Shown here in pieces: positions 1 through 7,892 of a stretch of DNA of 64,000 nucleotides (positions are counted from its first letter, which is position 1; each line of letters opens with the position of its first letter). This DNA is from Stenotrophomonas aracearum (GTDB taxonomy: Bacteria > Pseudomonadota > Gammaproteobacteria > Xanthomonadales > Xanthomonadaceae): the NCBI RefSeq assembly GCF_031834615.1, contig NZ_CP115543.1:1685001-1749000 (forward strand). The letters run 5' to 3'. A program made the position numbers and the translations under genes. Under the pieces are notes generated by a model, which was not told where the DNA came from, did no database searches, and saw only the letters and a program-made list of their open reading frames with translations.

Positions 1-113
1 AGCAGCTGCGGGTGGCCGGCGGCCAGGCGGTCGAGGGTGGCGTCATCCAGGCCGGCGGTGAGGCGCGTGCCGGGCTGGGCGCGGAGGGGGGCGAGGCGTT
101 CGATGAAGCTCAT
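1..113 (-). CDS. Unidentified protein, N-terminal fragment (runs off the window)
   Basis: This is the first 37 codons of a minus-strand gene that continues beyond position 1. The visible product starts MSFIERLAPLRAQPG and continues through a polar, leucine- and alanine-rich stretch with no signal peptide or membrane segment. A clear ribosome binding site (CAGGAG on the minus strand, about 7 nt upstream of the ATG at 113) supports the start. It is divergent from queA, and the 247-bp gap between them must hold both promoters. I do not recognise the family from so short a fragment and assign no function. Confidence 0.6.
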   Translation of the reverse strand, partial: MSFIERLAPLRAQPGTRLTAGLDDATLDRLAAGHPQL

Positions 114-360
114 TGCAGATCTCCTGAAACGATTGGCGGCACGGCGCAAATGCAAAACGCGCGACAGGGGCGCGCGCTTGGGGGAATGCGGCTCGTGCAT
201 CAGACTTCCGGTTCGATGCTAGCACGCGCTTTTTCGCGCGATAACCCCGGCAAAAACTGTTGCATAGCAGCATTTTGCGCGACGTTCGCCGCCATGCTCG
301 TTGCCACCGGGAGCCAGTCGTACAATGCGCGACATTGCCTACACGTTGCCGTGCGCTCCC

Positions 361-1392
361 TTGAAGAAGTCCGATTTCCATTACGACCTGCCCGCCGAAC
401 TGATCGCCCAGGCGCCGCTCGCCGAGCGCTCCGCCAGCCGCCTGATGGTGGTGCCGCCGACCCCGGCAGCCTTCGACCACCGCCAGGTGCGCGACCTGCC
501 GGACCTGCTGCAGCCCGGCGACCTGCTGGTGTTCAACGACACCCGGGTCATTCCGGCGCGCCTGTTCGGGCAGAAGGCCAGCGGCGGCCGGGTCGAGATC
601 CTGATCGAGCGCCTGCTCGGCGGGCAGCAGGCGCGGGCGCAGGTTGGGGCCAGCAAATCGCCCAAGCCGGGCAGCCGGATCGCGCTGGACGCCGGCGGCG
701 AAGCGGAGGTGCTGGGTCGCGACGGCGAGTTCTACGTGCTGCAGTTCCATGTGCCCGAGTCGCTGGAGCAGTGGCTGCTGCACGCCGGCCGCCTGCCGCT
801 GCCGCCTTACATCCAGCGCGAGCCGGGGCTGGATGACCGCGAGCGCTACCAGACCGTGTTCGCCCGCGAAGTGGGTGCGGTGGCCGCGCCGACCGCCGGG
901 CTGCACTTCGACGAAGCCCTGCTCGCGGCCCTGAAGGAAAAGGGCATTGGTTTCGGCCACGTCACCCTGCACGTGGGCGCTGGCACCTTCCAGCCGGTGC
1001 GTGCCGATGACCTGAAAGACCACGTCATGCACCGCGAGTGGCTGAACGTCGGCGCCGAGCTGGTCCAGCAGGTCCGCCAGACCCGTGCGGCCGGCGGGCG
1101 GGTGATCGGCGTGGGCACCACGGTGGTGCGCGCGCTGGAAAGCGCGATGCGCGACGGCGACCTGCTGCCGTATGCCGGCGAAACCCAGATCTTCATCACG
1201 CCCGGCTACCGGATCCGCAGCGTGGACGCCATGGTCACCAACTTCCACCTGCCCGAAAGCACGCTGCTGATGATGATTTCGGCCTTTGCCGGGCAGGAAC
1301 GGGTGTTCGAGGCCTACCGCGCGGCGATCGCCGAAAAATACCGGTTCTTCAGCTATGGCGATGCCATGTTGTTGTTCCCGCAGGGGGATTGA
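361..1392 (+). CDS. queA: S-adenosylmethionine:tRNA ribosyltransferase-isomerase QueA
   Basis: QueA transfers and isomerises the ribosyl group of S-adenosylmethionine onto 7-aminomethyl-7-deazaguanine in tRNA, giving epoxyqueuosine, the step after Tgt in queuosine synthesis. The 343-residue product has the family's usual length and N-terminus (KKSDFHYDLPAELIAQAPL), a conserved VFNDTRVIPARLFG block, a GLHFDE block and a VTNFHLPESTLLMMISAF block near the C-terminus. I chose the TTG at 361 because it gives the canonical family start. The in-frame ATG at 325 lies inside a -10-like TACAAT (321-326), so it would not be in the mRNA if that box is used. The TTG has no strong Shine-Dalgarno sequence. 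tgt follows 57 bp downstream on the same strand, so the two modification genes probably form a unit. Confidence 0.95.
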   Translation: MKKSDFHYDLPAELIAQAPLAERSASRLMVVPPTPAAFDHRQVRDLPDLLQPGDLLVFNDTRVIPARLFGQKASGGRVEILIERLLGGQQARAQVGASKSPKPGSRIALDAGGEAEVLGRDGEFYVLQFHVPESLEQWLLHAGRLPLPPYIQREPGLDDRERYQTVFAREVGAVAAPTAGLHFDEALLAALKEKGIGFGHVTLHVGAGTFQPVRADDLKDHVMHREWLNVGAELVQQVRQTRAAGGRVIGVGTTVVRALESAMRDGDLLPYAGETQIFITPGYRIRSVDAMVTNFHLPESTLLMMISAFAGQERVFEAYRAAIAEKYRFFSYGDAMLLFPQGD

Positions 1393-1449
1393 AAGCGGGC
1401 ACGACGGTTTTAGGCGATAATCGAGGATTATTTGCCCCGATTCCGCCCG

Positions 1450-2580
1450 ATGTCCCGACTCCAGTTCCAGCTCCAGACCACCGACGGGCGTGCCCGCCGC
1501 GGCCGCCTGACCTTCCCGCGCGGGACGGTGGAAACCCCGGCGTTCATGCCGGTGGGCACCTATGGCTCGGTCAAGGGCATCCTGCCGGAGCAGATCCGCG
1601 CGCTGGGCGCCGAGATCATCTTGGGCAACACCTTCCATCTGTACCTGCGCCCGGGCCTGGACGTGATCGCCGATCACGGCGGCCTGCACGGCTTCGCGCG
1701 CTGGAACGGGCCGATCCTGACCGATTCCGGCGGTTTCCAGGTGTTTTCGCTGGCCCATCGCCGCAAGATCACCGAGCAGGGCGTGACCTTCGCCTCGCCG
1801 ACCGACGGCGCTCGGGTGTTCCTGGGCCCGGAAGAGAGCATGAAGATCCAGAAGGTGCTCGATTCGGACGTCGTCATGATCTTCGACGAGTGCACCCCGT
1901 ACCCGGCCACCGAACCGGTGGCGCGCACCTCGATGGAGCTCAGCCTGCGCTGGGCCCAGCGGAGCCGTAACGCGCACGACGAACTGGGCAACGACGCGGC
2001 GCTGTTCGGGATCGTCCAGGGCGGGGTCCACCATGACCTGCGCACCCGTTCGGCCGAGGGCCTGCAGCAGATCGGTTTCGACGGCTATGCCATCGGTGGC
2101 CTGGCGGTGGGCGAGCCGGAGCACGAGCGCAACGCCATGCTCGACCACATGCACCCGATCCTGCCGGCCGACCGTCCGCGCTACCTGATGGGCGTGGGCC
2201 GGCCGGAAGACCTGGTCGAAGGGGTCGCCCGCGGCGTGGACATGTTCGACTGCGTGATGCCGACCCGCAACGCCCGCAACGGCCACTATTTCACCTCCAC
2301 CGGCACGGTGCGGATCCGCAACGCCCGCTATGAACGGGACATGGACACCATCGAGCCGGGCTGCGGCTGCCATGCCTGCACCAGCGGCTATACCCGGTCC
2401 TACCTGCGCCACCTGGACCGCTGCAACGAGATGCTGGCGCCGATGCTGGGCACCCTCCACAACCTCTTCTATTACGAGAAGCTGATGGCCGACATGCGCG
2501 CGGCCATCGCGGCGGGAACCTTCGAGGCCTTCCGCGAGTCCTTCTATGCGGCCCGGGGCATGGCCACGCCGCCGCTGTAA
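1450..2580 (+). CDS. tgt: Queuine tRNA-ribosyltransferase Tgt
   Basis: Tgt exchanges guanine-34 of tRNAs with GUN anticodons (Asp, Asn, His, Tyr) for the queuosine precursor preQ1. The product is 376 residues, the normal bacterial length. It shows the substrate-pocket motif DSGGFQVFS, the GIVQGG motif, the [21 protein letters not shown] region with the catalytic aspartate before CVMPTR, and the C-terminal zinc site (CGCHAC, then C and H further on in HLDRCNE). The ATG at 1450 gives the standard N-terminus [18 protein letters not shown]. An upstream in-frame TTG at 1432 would add six residues and is less likely. It lies between queA and yajC, the conserved gammaproteobacterial order. Confidence 0.96.
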   Translation: MSRLQFQLQTTDGRARRGRLTFPRGTVETPAFMPVGTYGSVKGILPEQIRALGAEIILGNTFHLYLRPGLDVIADHGGLHGFARWNGPILTDSGGFQVFSLAHRRKITEQGVTFASPTDGARVFLGPEESMKIQKVLDSDVVMIFDECTPYPATEPVARTSMELSLRWAQRSRNAHDELGNDAALFGIVQGGVHHDLRTRSAEGLQQIGFDGYAIGGLAVGEPEHERNAMLDHMHPILPADRPRYLMGVGRPEDLVEGVARGVDMFDCVMPTRNARNGHYFTSTGTVRIRNARYERDMDTIEPGCGCHACTSGYTRSYLRHLDRCNEMLAPMLGTLHNLFYYEKLMADMRAAIAAGTFEAFRESFYAARGMATPPL

Positions 2581-2678
2581 CCCGCCCGGGGCCGTGGCAT
2601 ACTTCGCGGCTGACCCCTGTTTCGCGGCGACACCCGACCCCATGTGGGGAAGGGCGCCTCCCAACCCAAGGACACACC

Positions 2679-3023
2679 ATGAACCTGATCGCCTTCCTGA
2701 TTCCCGCCGCCCACGCCCAAGCCGCCGGTGGCCAGCCGCAGGGCATGGGCCTGACCACGCTGCTGTTCCCGATCATCCTGATCGCGATCATGTACTTCCT
2801 GATGATCCGCCCGCAGATGAAGCGCCAGAAGGAACACAAGGCGATGCTGGAAAAGATCAAGATCGGCGACGAAGTCCTGACCAACGGCGGCATCGCCGGC
2901 ACCGTGAAGGGCATCGGCGACAACTTCGTCACCATCGAAGTGGCCGACAACGTCAACATCCGCGTGCAGAAGGGCGCCGTGGGCAACGTGCTGCCGACCG
3001 GCACGCTGAAGTCGGCCAACTGA
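2679..3023 (+). CDS. yajC: Sec translocase accessory protein YajC
   Basis: YajC is a small inner-membrane subunit of the SecDF-YajC complex that assists SecYEG in protein export and membrane insertion. The 114-residue product has one membrane segment (about residues 25-45, LLFPIILIAIMYFLMIRPQ) followed by the family's positively charged KRQKEHKAMLEKIKIGDEV stretch and a small cytoplasmic domain. AAGGA lies about 6 nt before the ATG. The N-terminus (MNLIAFLIPAAHAQAAG) is longer than in E. coli and looks like a second hydrophobic stretch. secD begins 62 bp downstream, followed by secF, so the three genes form the usual operon. Confidence 0.95.
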   Translation: MNLIAFLIPAAHAQAAGGQPQGMGLTTLLFPIILIAIMYFLMIRPQMKRQKEHKAMLEKIKIGDEVLTNGGIAGTVKGIGDNFVTIEVADNVNIRVQKGAVGNVLPTGTLKSAN

Positions 3024-3084
3024 GTCATCTCCTTTCCGAAGCACAACCGCGGCGCCGGGAATGGCGCCGCGCAGGAACCTGGCA

Positions 3085-4941
3085 ATGCTTGAATTTCCAC
3101 GCTGGAAATACGTCGTCATCCTGATCGTACTGGCGCTCAGCGCGCTGTACGCTCTGCCCAACATCTACCAGAAGGACCCCGCCGTCCAGATCACCGCCAA
3201 CCGTGGCGGGCAGGTCGACGAGGCCCTTCGCGAGCGCGTGCTGGCCGACCTGAAGGCCGCCGGGATCGCCAACATCGGTGCGGACAAGGAAGGTGAGAGC
3301 CTGATCGTGCGCCTGCCGGACCTGCATACGCAGGCTGCGGCCAGCGCCCGGCTGCGCGACAGCGTGGGTGAGAACTACACGGTGGCACTGAACCTGGCCT
3401 CGACCGTGCCGGACTGGCTGCAGCGCCTGGGCGGTCGCCCGATGGTGCTGGGCCTGGACCTGCAGGGTGGCGTGCACTTCGTGCTGCAGGTCGACCAGAA
3501 GGCGGCCATCGACAAGCGCATGGACGCCTACGCCGAAGACGTGCGCGGCACGCTGCGCGAATCGCGCGTTCCGTTCCAGTCGGTCGAGCGTCGCCCGGAC
3601 AACTCCATCGTCGCCACGCTGAGCCCGTCCACCGATGACGCGGCCGTGGACCGCGCCCGCGTGGCGCTGGCCAAGGCGCAGCCGACCCTGGGCTACGACG
3701 TGGTGGGCAAGCGCATCACCGTGACCGTGCCGGAAACCGAGCTGAGCCAGATCACCAACGGTGCGATCGAGCAGAACATCAACACCCTGCGCAACCGCGT
3801 CAACCAGCTGGGCGTGGCCGAGCCGATCATCCAGCGCCAGGGCGCCGACCGCGTGGTCGTGCAGCTCCCGGGCGTGCAGGACACCGCCGAAGCCAAGCGC
3901 ATGATCGGTGCGACCGCCACCCTGGAATACCGTGCGGTGGTCGACGGCAATGCACAGGACGCCATCGACACCGGCCGCATTCCGCCGGAGGCCAAGGTCT
4001 ACACGCGCCGTGACACGGGTGCCCCGATCCTGCTGAACAAGCGCGTGATCGTCACCGGCGACCAGATGGTCGCTGCCCAGGCGGTCAACGACGCCACCAC
4101 CGGCACCCCGTCGGTCAGCGTGACGCTCAACAGCGTCGGCGGCCAGCGCATGTTCGACTTCACCAGCGCCAATGTCGGCAAGCCGATGGCGGTGGTGTAC
4201 ACCGAACGCGTGCCGACCGTGACCACGGTCGACGGCAAGGAAGTGCGCAGCTTCCGGGTCAACGAGGAAGTGATCTCGGTGGCCAACATCAACGGCGTGT
4301 TCGGCAAGAACTTCCAGACCACCGGTCTGGAGAAGAAGGAATCCGAAGAACTGGCCAAGCTGCTGAAGTCGGGCTCGCTGGCCGCGCCGATGGACTTCGT
4401 GGAAGAGCGCGTGGTCGGTCCCAGCCTGGGTGCCGAGAATGTCGAGCGCGGCATCACCGCGGTGATCTACGCCTTCATGTTCACCCTGGTGTTCTTCACC
4501 GTGTACTACCGCATGTTCGGCCTGATCACCTCGGCGGCGATGCTGTTCAACCTGCTGATCGTGGTTGCGGTGATGTCGCTGTTCGGCGCCACCATGACCC
4601 TGCCGGGCTTCGCCGGCCTGGCGTTGTCGGTGGGCCTGTCGGTCGACGCCAACGTGCTGATCAACGAGCGTATCCGTGAAGAGCTGCGTGCCGGCGTGCC
4701 GGGCAAGACCGCGATCGTGACCGGTTATGAGCGCGCCAGCGGCACCATCCTGGACGCCAACCTGACCGGCCTGATCGTGGGCGTGGCCCTGTTCGCGTTC
4801 GGTACCGGTCCGCTGAAGGGCTTCGCCCTGACCATGATCATCGGTATTTTCGCCTCGATGTTCACTGCGATCACCGTGTCGCGCGCCCTGGCGACGCTGA
4901 TCTACGGTCGTCGCAAGAAGCTCCAGAACGTGGCCATCTGA
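3085..4941 (+). CDS. secD: Protein translocase subunit SecD
   Basis: SecD uses the proton gradient, together with SecF, to pull exported proteins out of the SecYEG channel on the periplasmic side. The 618-residue protein begins with a membrane segment (LEFPRWKYVVILIVLALSALYALPNIY), continues with the large periplasmic P1 region that starts at LGLDLQGGVHFVLQV, and ends with a five-helix membrane domain containing the SecD/F signature GLSVDANVLINERIREE. An in-frame ATG at 3061 would add eight residues. I prefer 3085 because MLEFPRWKY is the usual start in this group. The gene sits between yajC and secF. Confidence 0.95.
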   Translation: MLEFPRWKYVVILIVLALSALYALPNIYQKDPAVQITANRGGQVDEALRERVLADLKAAGIANIGADKEGESLIVRLPDLHTQAAASARLRDSVGENYTVALNLASTVPDWLQRLGGRPMVLGLDLQGGVHFVLQVDQKAAIDKRMDAYAEDVRGTLRESRVPFQSVERRPDNSIVATLSPSTDDAAVDRARVALAKAQPTLGYDVVGKRITVTVPETELSQITNGAIEQNINTLRNRVNQLGVAEPIIQRQGADRVVVQLPGVQDTAEAKRMIGATATLEYRAVVDGNAQDAIDTGRIPPEAKVYTRRDTGAPILLNKRVIVTGDQMVAAQAVNDATTGTPSVSVTLNSVGGQRMFDFTSANVGKPMAVVYTERVPTVTTVDGKEVRSFRVNEEVISVANINGVFGKNFQTTGLEKKESEELAKLLKSGSLAAPMDFVEERVVGPSLGAENVERGITAVIYAFMFTLVFFTVYYRMFGLITSAAMLFNLLIVVAVMSLFGATMTLPGFAGLALSVGLSVDANVLINERIREELRAGVPGKTAIVTGYERASGTILDANLTGLIVGVALFAFGTGPLKGFALTMIIGIFASMFTAITVSRALATLIYGRRKKLQNVAI

Positions 4942-4957
4942 CGGGACGACTCGCACA

Positions 4958-5938
4958 ATGAAACTGTTTCCGCTGCACATCCTCCCGAACGACACCACGA
5001 TCGACTTCATGCGGTGGCGCCATGTCGCCATGGCAGTCACCATCGCGGTGTTCCTGGCCTCGGTTGCCATCATCGGCATCAAGGGCTTCACCTTCGCACT
5101 GGACTTCACCGGCGGCACCCTGATCGAAGCGCGCTTCGATCGCCAGGTGGACGTGGAAGAAGTCCGCTCGCGCCTGGAAGCCAACGGCTTCGAAGGCACC
5201 CAGGTACAGAGCTTCGGTGGCAACACCGACGTGCTGATCCGACTGGCCCCGCACGGCGAGCATGCCCCCGGCACCGGCGCAGCCAGTGCAGAGGACAAGG
5301 CCACCGGCGCGGCGGTGCTCAAGGCGATCACCACCAGCGAGAACCCGGCCACGATCCTGCGCAATGAGTTCGTGGGCCCGCAGATCGGCAAGGACCTGGC
5401 CATGAACGGCCTGTACGCGACGATCTTCATGCTGGCCGGCTTCCTGATCTACATCGGCTTCCGCTTCGAGTGGAAGTTCGCGGTTACCGCGAGCATCGTG
5501 GCGCTGTTCGACCTGCTGGTGACGCTGGCCTACGTGTCGCTGATGGGCCGCGAGTTCGACCTGAACGTGCTGGCCGGCCTGCTGTCGGTGATGGGCTTTG
5601 CAATCAACGACATCATCGTGGTGTTCGACCGCGTCCGCGAGAACTTCCGCAGCCTGCGCGTGGAACCGCTGGAAGTGCTGAACCGCTCGATCAACCAGAC
5701 GCTGTCGCGTACGGTGATCACTGCGGTGATGTTCTTCCTGTCGGCGCTGGCGCTGTACATGTACGGCGGCGCGTCGATGGAAGGCCTGGCCGAAACCCAC
5801 ATGGTGGGTGCAGTGATCGTGGTACTGTCCTCGATCCTGGTCGCGGTGCCGATGCTGACGATCGGCTTCCTGCGCGTGAGCAAGCAGGACCTGCTGCCGA
5901 AGGCCAAGGACGTCGAAGCCCTGGCGCGCCGTCCGTAA
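4958..5938 (+). CDS. secF: Protein translocase subunit SecF
   Basis: SecF is the partner of SecD in the proton-driven export motor of the inner membrane. The 326-residue protein has one N-terminal membrane segment, a periplasmic domain starting with the conserved FALDFTGGTLIEARF, and a C-terminal five-helix domain with GFAINDIIVVFDRVRENFR. The gene starts 16 bp after secD and is the last gene of the yajC-secD-secF operon. Two GTAG-type palindromes and then a strong intrinsic terminator follow. The periplasmic domain carries an alanine- and glycine-rich stretch (APGTGAASAEDKATGAA, near residues 105-121), probably a flexible insert. Confidence 0.95.
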   Translation: MKLFPLHILPNDTTIDFMRWRHVAMAVTIAVFLASVAIIGIKGFTFALDFTGGTLIEARFDRQVDVEEVRSRLEANGFEGTQVQSFGGNTDVLIRLAPHGEHAPGTGAASAEDKATGAAVLKAITTSENPATILRNEFVGPQIGKDLAMNGLYATIFMLAGFLIYIGFRFEWKFAVTASIVALFDLLVTLAYVSLMGREFDLNVLAGLLSVMGFAINDIIVVFDRVRENFRSLRVEPLEVLNRSINQTLSRTVITAVMFFLSALALYMYGGASMEGLAETHMVGAVIVVLSSILVAVPMLTIGFLRVSKQDLLPKAKDVEALARRP

Positions 5939-5945
5939 GATGCAG

Positions 5946-5998
5946 GTCCGGCCGCTGGCCGGACACGACCCCGCTGTAGGTCCGGCCGCTGGCCGGAC
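5946..5998 (+). repeat. Two tandem SMAG/REP-type palindromes
   Basis: Two copies of GTCCGGCCGCTGGCCGGAC lie in direct orientation at 5946-5964 and 5980-5998. The second is preceded by the diagnostic GTAG (5976-5979). Each folds into an 8-bp stem with a GCT loop. A third identical copy occurs after galU (42779-42801). They sit between the secF stop codon and its terminator. Confidence 0.85.
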
Positions 5999-6006
5999 AC
6001 CGGTAA

Positions 6007-6041
6007 AACGAAAAAGCCGCGCACTGCGCGGCTTTTTCGTT
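6007..6041 (+). terminator. Intrinsic terminator after secF
   Basis: The sequence forms a 16-bp perfect stem (6007-6022 with 6026-6041) around a 3-nt loop, ACT. The right arm contains a run of five T. Because the left arm contains a matching run of A, it could work in both directions. Confidence 0.9.
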
Positions 6042-6145
6042 GCCACCGTACCGGGGCGTCGGTTGTGCTGTCTGCCCGTGCGCACTACGATTTCGGGGTT
6101 GCGTGCGGCCGTTCCCGTGGTCGCACCGTTTCTACCGAGGTTTCC

Positions 6146-7402
6146 ATGGTCATCAAACCGCGTGTGCGCGGCTTCATCTGCGTCACCACCCATCCGGTCG
6201 GCTGCGACGCAGCCGTCAAGCAGCAGATCGATTACATCAAGGCGCAGCCGAAGATCCAGAACGGTCCCAAGCGCGTGCTGGTGCTGGGTGCGTCCACCGG
6301 TTATGGCCTGGCTGCGCGGATCACCGCCGCGTTCGGCAGCGGCGCGGCGACGCTGGGCGTGTTCTTCGAGCGTCCGGGTACCGAAACCAAGCCGGGCACG
6401 GCGGGCTGGTACAACTCGGCGGCGTTCCAGAAGTACGCTACGGAGGCCGGCCTGTACGCCCGCAGCGTGAACGGCGATGCGTTCTCGGACGAGGTGAAGG
6501 CCAAGGTCATCGAGCTGATCCGGCAGGACCTGGGCCAGGTCGACCAGGTGGTGTACAGCCTGGCCGCGCCGCGCCGCAAGCACCCGAAGACCGGTGAGGT
6601 GATCAGCTCGACGCTGAAGCCGATCGGCGCGCCGATCACCCTGCGCGGCCTGGACACCGACAAGGAAGTGATCACCGAAACCACGATCGAGCCGGCCACC
6701 CCGGAAGAGGTCGCGGGCACGGTGGCGGTGATGGGCGGCGAAGACTGGCAGATGTGGATCGACGCGCTGCTGGAGGCCGGTGTGCTGGCCGAGGGTGCGA
6801 CCACCACGGCCTTCACCTACGTGGGCGAGGAAATCACCCAGGCGATCTACTGGAACGGTTCGATCGGTGCGGCGAAGAAGGACCTGGACCAGAAGGTGCA
6901 GGGCATCCGCGCCAAGCTGGCCCCGCTGGGCGGCGACGCGCGCGTGTCGGTGCTGAAGGCGGTGGTCACGCAGGCCAGCTCGGCGATTCCGACCATGCCG
7001 CTGTACCTGTCGCTGCTGTTCAAGGTGATGAAGGAGCGCGGTACGCACGAGGGCTGCATCGAGCAGCTGGATACGCTGTACGACATCGTCTACGGCGGCA
7101 GGGACAGCGGCCCTGCCGTGGAGCGCCTGCGCCACCAGCTGCTGGCCGACGGCCGCACGGTGGAGCTGGTCGACGAAGCGGGCCGCCTGCGTGCGGACTA
7201 CAAGGAAATGGCGCCGGACGTGCAGGCCGAAGTCGTCGCGCTGTGGCCGCAGGTGACCAACGAGAACCTCTACGAGATCAGCGACCTGGCCGGCTACAAG
7301 GCCGACTTTCTGAAGCTGTTCGGGTTCGGCGTCGAAGGCGTGGATTACGAAGCGGATGTGGCGACGGATGTGGCGATTCCGGATCTGGTGGACCTGACCT
7401 GA
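6146..7402 (+). CDS. fabV: Enoyl-ACP (trans-2-enoyl-CoA) reductase FabV
   Basis: FabV catalyses the NADH-dependent last reduction of each fatty-acid elongation cycle. It is the enoyl reductase type found in Xanthomonas and relatives and is known from related species to be insensitive to triclosan. The 418-residue product matches the family length. It has the dinucleotide-binding motif [14 protein letters not shown] (residues 46-59) and the family's catalytic Y-x8-K pair, visible here as Tyr235 and Lys244 in [13 protein letters not shown]. The ATG at 6146 gives the standard start [17 protein letters not shown]. Upstream in-frame codons (from 6065) lack family similarity. It is probably monocistronic: it follows the secF terminator and is followed by its own hairpin. 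Confidence 0.95.
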   Translation: MVIKPRVRGFICVTTHPVGCDAAVKQQIDYIKAQPKIQNGPKRVLVLGASTGYGLAARITAAFGSGAATLGVFFERPGTETKPGTAGWYNSAAFQKYATEAGLYARSVNGDAFSDEVKAKVIELIRQDLGQVDQVVYSLAAPRRKHPKTGEVISSTLKPIGAPITLRGLDTDKEVITETTIEPATPEEVAGTVAVMGGEDWQMWIDALLEAGVLAEGATTTAFTYVGEEITQAIYWNGSIGAAKKDLDQKVQGIRAKLAPLGGDARVSVLKAVVTQASSAIPTMPLYLSLLFKVMKERGTHEGCIEQLDTLYDIVYGGRDSGPAVERLRHQLLADGRTVELVDEAGRLRADYKEMAPDVQAEVVALWPQVTNENLYEISDLAGYKADFLKLFGFGVEGVDYEADVATDVAIPDLVDLT

Positions 7403-7426
7403 TTCGAACCTGAGTTCGAAAACGAG

Positions 7427-7451
7427 ATGCCGCCCTTGTGGCGGCATTTTC
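7427..7451 (+). terminator. Intrinsic terminator after fabV
   Basis: An 8-bp stem (ATGCCGCC at 7427-7434 with GGCGGCAT at 7440-7447) is followed by a short T run. A separate inverted repeat (TTCGAAC and GTTCGAA) lies immediately before it, just after the stop codon. Confidence 0.8.
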
Positions 7452-7481
7452 GGTTCTACGGCGAAGAGCAGCGTCTCCCTA

Positions 7482-7626
7482 CTACGTGCAGGGGCGGCCG
7501 CCGGGCAGCCCCGCTCCGGGACACGCCGTGAACCCATCCATGGGGGCTGCTAGAAAACATCCATGTTTTCTAGCGTCCCTCCGGGGGCTACCCGGCGGCC
7601 GCCCCCATACAGGGTCGTGTGCGGTG
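7482..7626. repeat. Structured repeat element A, copy 1
   Basis: This 145-bp element is repeated at 32364-32508 with only three differences (positions 7536, 7608 and 7612) and no indels, while the flanks are unrelated. It folds as one large hairpin. The outer arms, 7491-7512 and 7584-7605, pair at 21 of 22 positions. Inside are two hairpins: CCC-ATCCAT-GGG (7533-7544) and a perfect 10-bp stem with loop ATCCAT (7549-7574). Read on the minus strand the loops are ATGGAT, and the second hairpin is followed by GGTTCACGGCG. Short open frames here (including one of 77 codons) follow the repeat, not a gene. I do not know whether this family has been described. Confidence 0.8.
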
Positions 7627-7634
7627 AGGAAGAG

Positions 7635-7658
7635 CAGCCGGGCAAGGCCCGGCTCTAC
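7635..7658 (-). repeat. SMAG/REP-type palindrome between elements A and B
   Basis: CAGCCGGGC, three bases, then GCCCGGCTCTAC; read on the minus strand it begins with GTAG. It lies between repeat elements A and B, and the second repeat block has a GTAG palindrome in the equivalent place (32518-32540). Confidence 0.8.
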
Positions 7659-7843
7659 CGCTTTTCGGTGACTCACCTGCCACTGTCGGAGGGTCGGCGG
7701 GGGTGGGTTTGAGGGGGCACGAGCCGCATGGATGCGGCGATGAGCCTACATGGATGTATTTACGGCGTCCCCCACAAACCCGCACCCGACGGCCCTGACC
7801 AGGGAAACCGCGCAGGCGGCGGCTGTTCGCACGAATCCAACAG
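7659..7843. repeat. Structured repeat element B, copy 1
   Basis: This is related to 32657-32840. The outer stem pairs GGGTTTG and GGGGG (7705-7711, 7713-7717) with CCCCC and CAAACCC (7769-7773, 7775-7781) around an A-A mismatch, with possible further pairing of GTCGG (7693-7697) to CCGAC (7786-7790). Inside are GCCGC-ATGGAT-GCGGC (7723-7738) and TAC-ATGGAT-GTA (7747-7758), then TTTACGGCGT. Hairpin order and the ACGGCG tag match element A read in reverse. The flanks of the stem (CGCTTTTC upstream, CCAGG..AACC..GCAGG downstream) are also shared with copy 2, so the element is longer than the hairpin itself. Confidence 0.75.
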
Positions 7844-7867
7844 CAGCCGGGCAGAGCCCGGCTCTAC
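7844..7867 (-). repeat. SMAG/REP-type palindrome closing the first repeat block
   Basis: CAGCCGGGC, AGA, then GCCCGGCTCTAC; on the minus strand it begins GTAGAGCC. It lies 25 bp beyond the 3' end of fimX and closes the composite repeat block. The second block ends with a similar palindrome (32841-32863) that lacks GTAG. Confidence 0.8.
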
Positions 7868-7892
7868 CGATGCCTTCCAACCACCGATCGCA

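Noticed and set aside
301..360. Longer queA start (TTG at 301 or ATG at 325)
   Set aside because: The extra residues have no counterpart in the family, and the ATG lies within a -10-like box.
43..2664. An 873-codon open frame on the minus strand across queA and tgt
   Set aside because: It is antisense to two certain genes. High G+C content with strong third-position bias makes long antisense frames; its product is histidine-, glutamine- and arginine-rich with no domain.
7400..7420. Inverted repeat TTCGAAC/GTTCGAA after fabV as a regulator site
   Set aside because: It lies after the stop codon and directly before the terminator, so it more likely belongs to the transcript end.
7438..7671. 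Small open frames inside repeat element A (also at 32326-32565)
   Set aside because: The predicted peptides follow the palindrome in either strand and appear at both repeat copies; they reflect the repeat and have no start signals.
7482..7843. Integron attC sites or a CRISPR array in the repeat blocks
   Set aside because: No GTTRRRY/RYYYAAC core sites or integrase, and no regular short direct repeats with unique spacers.
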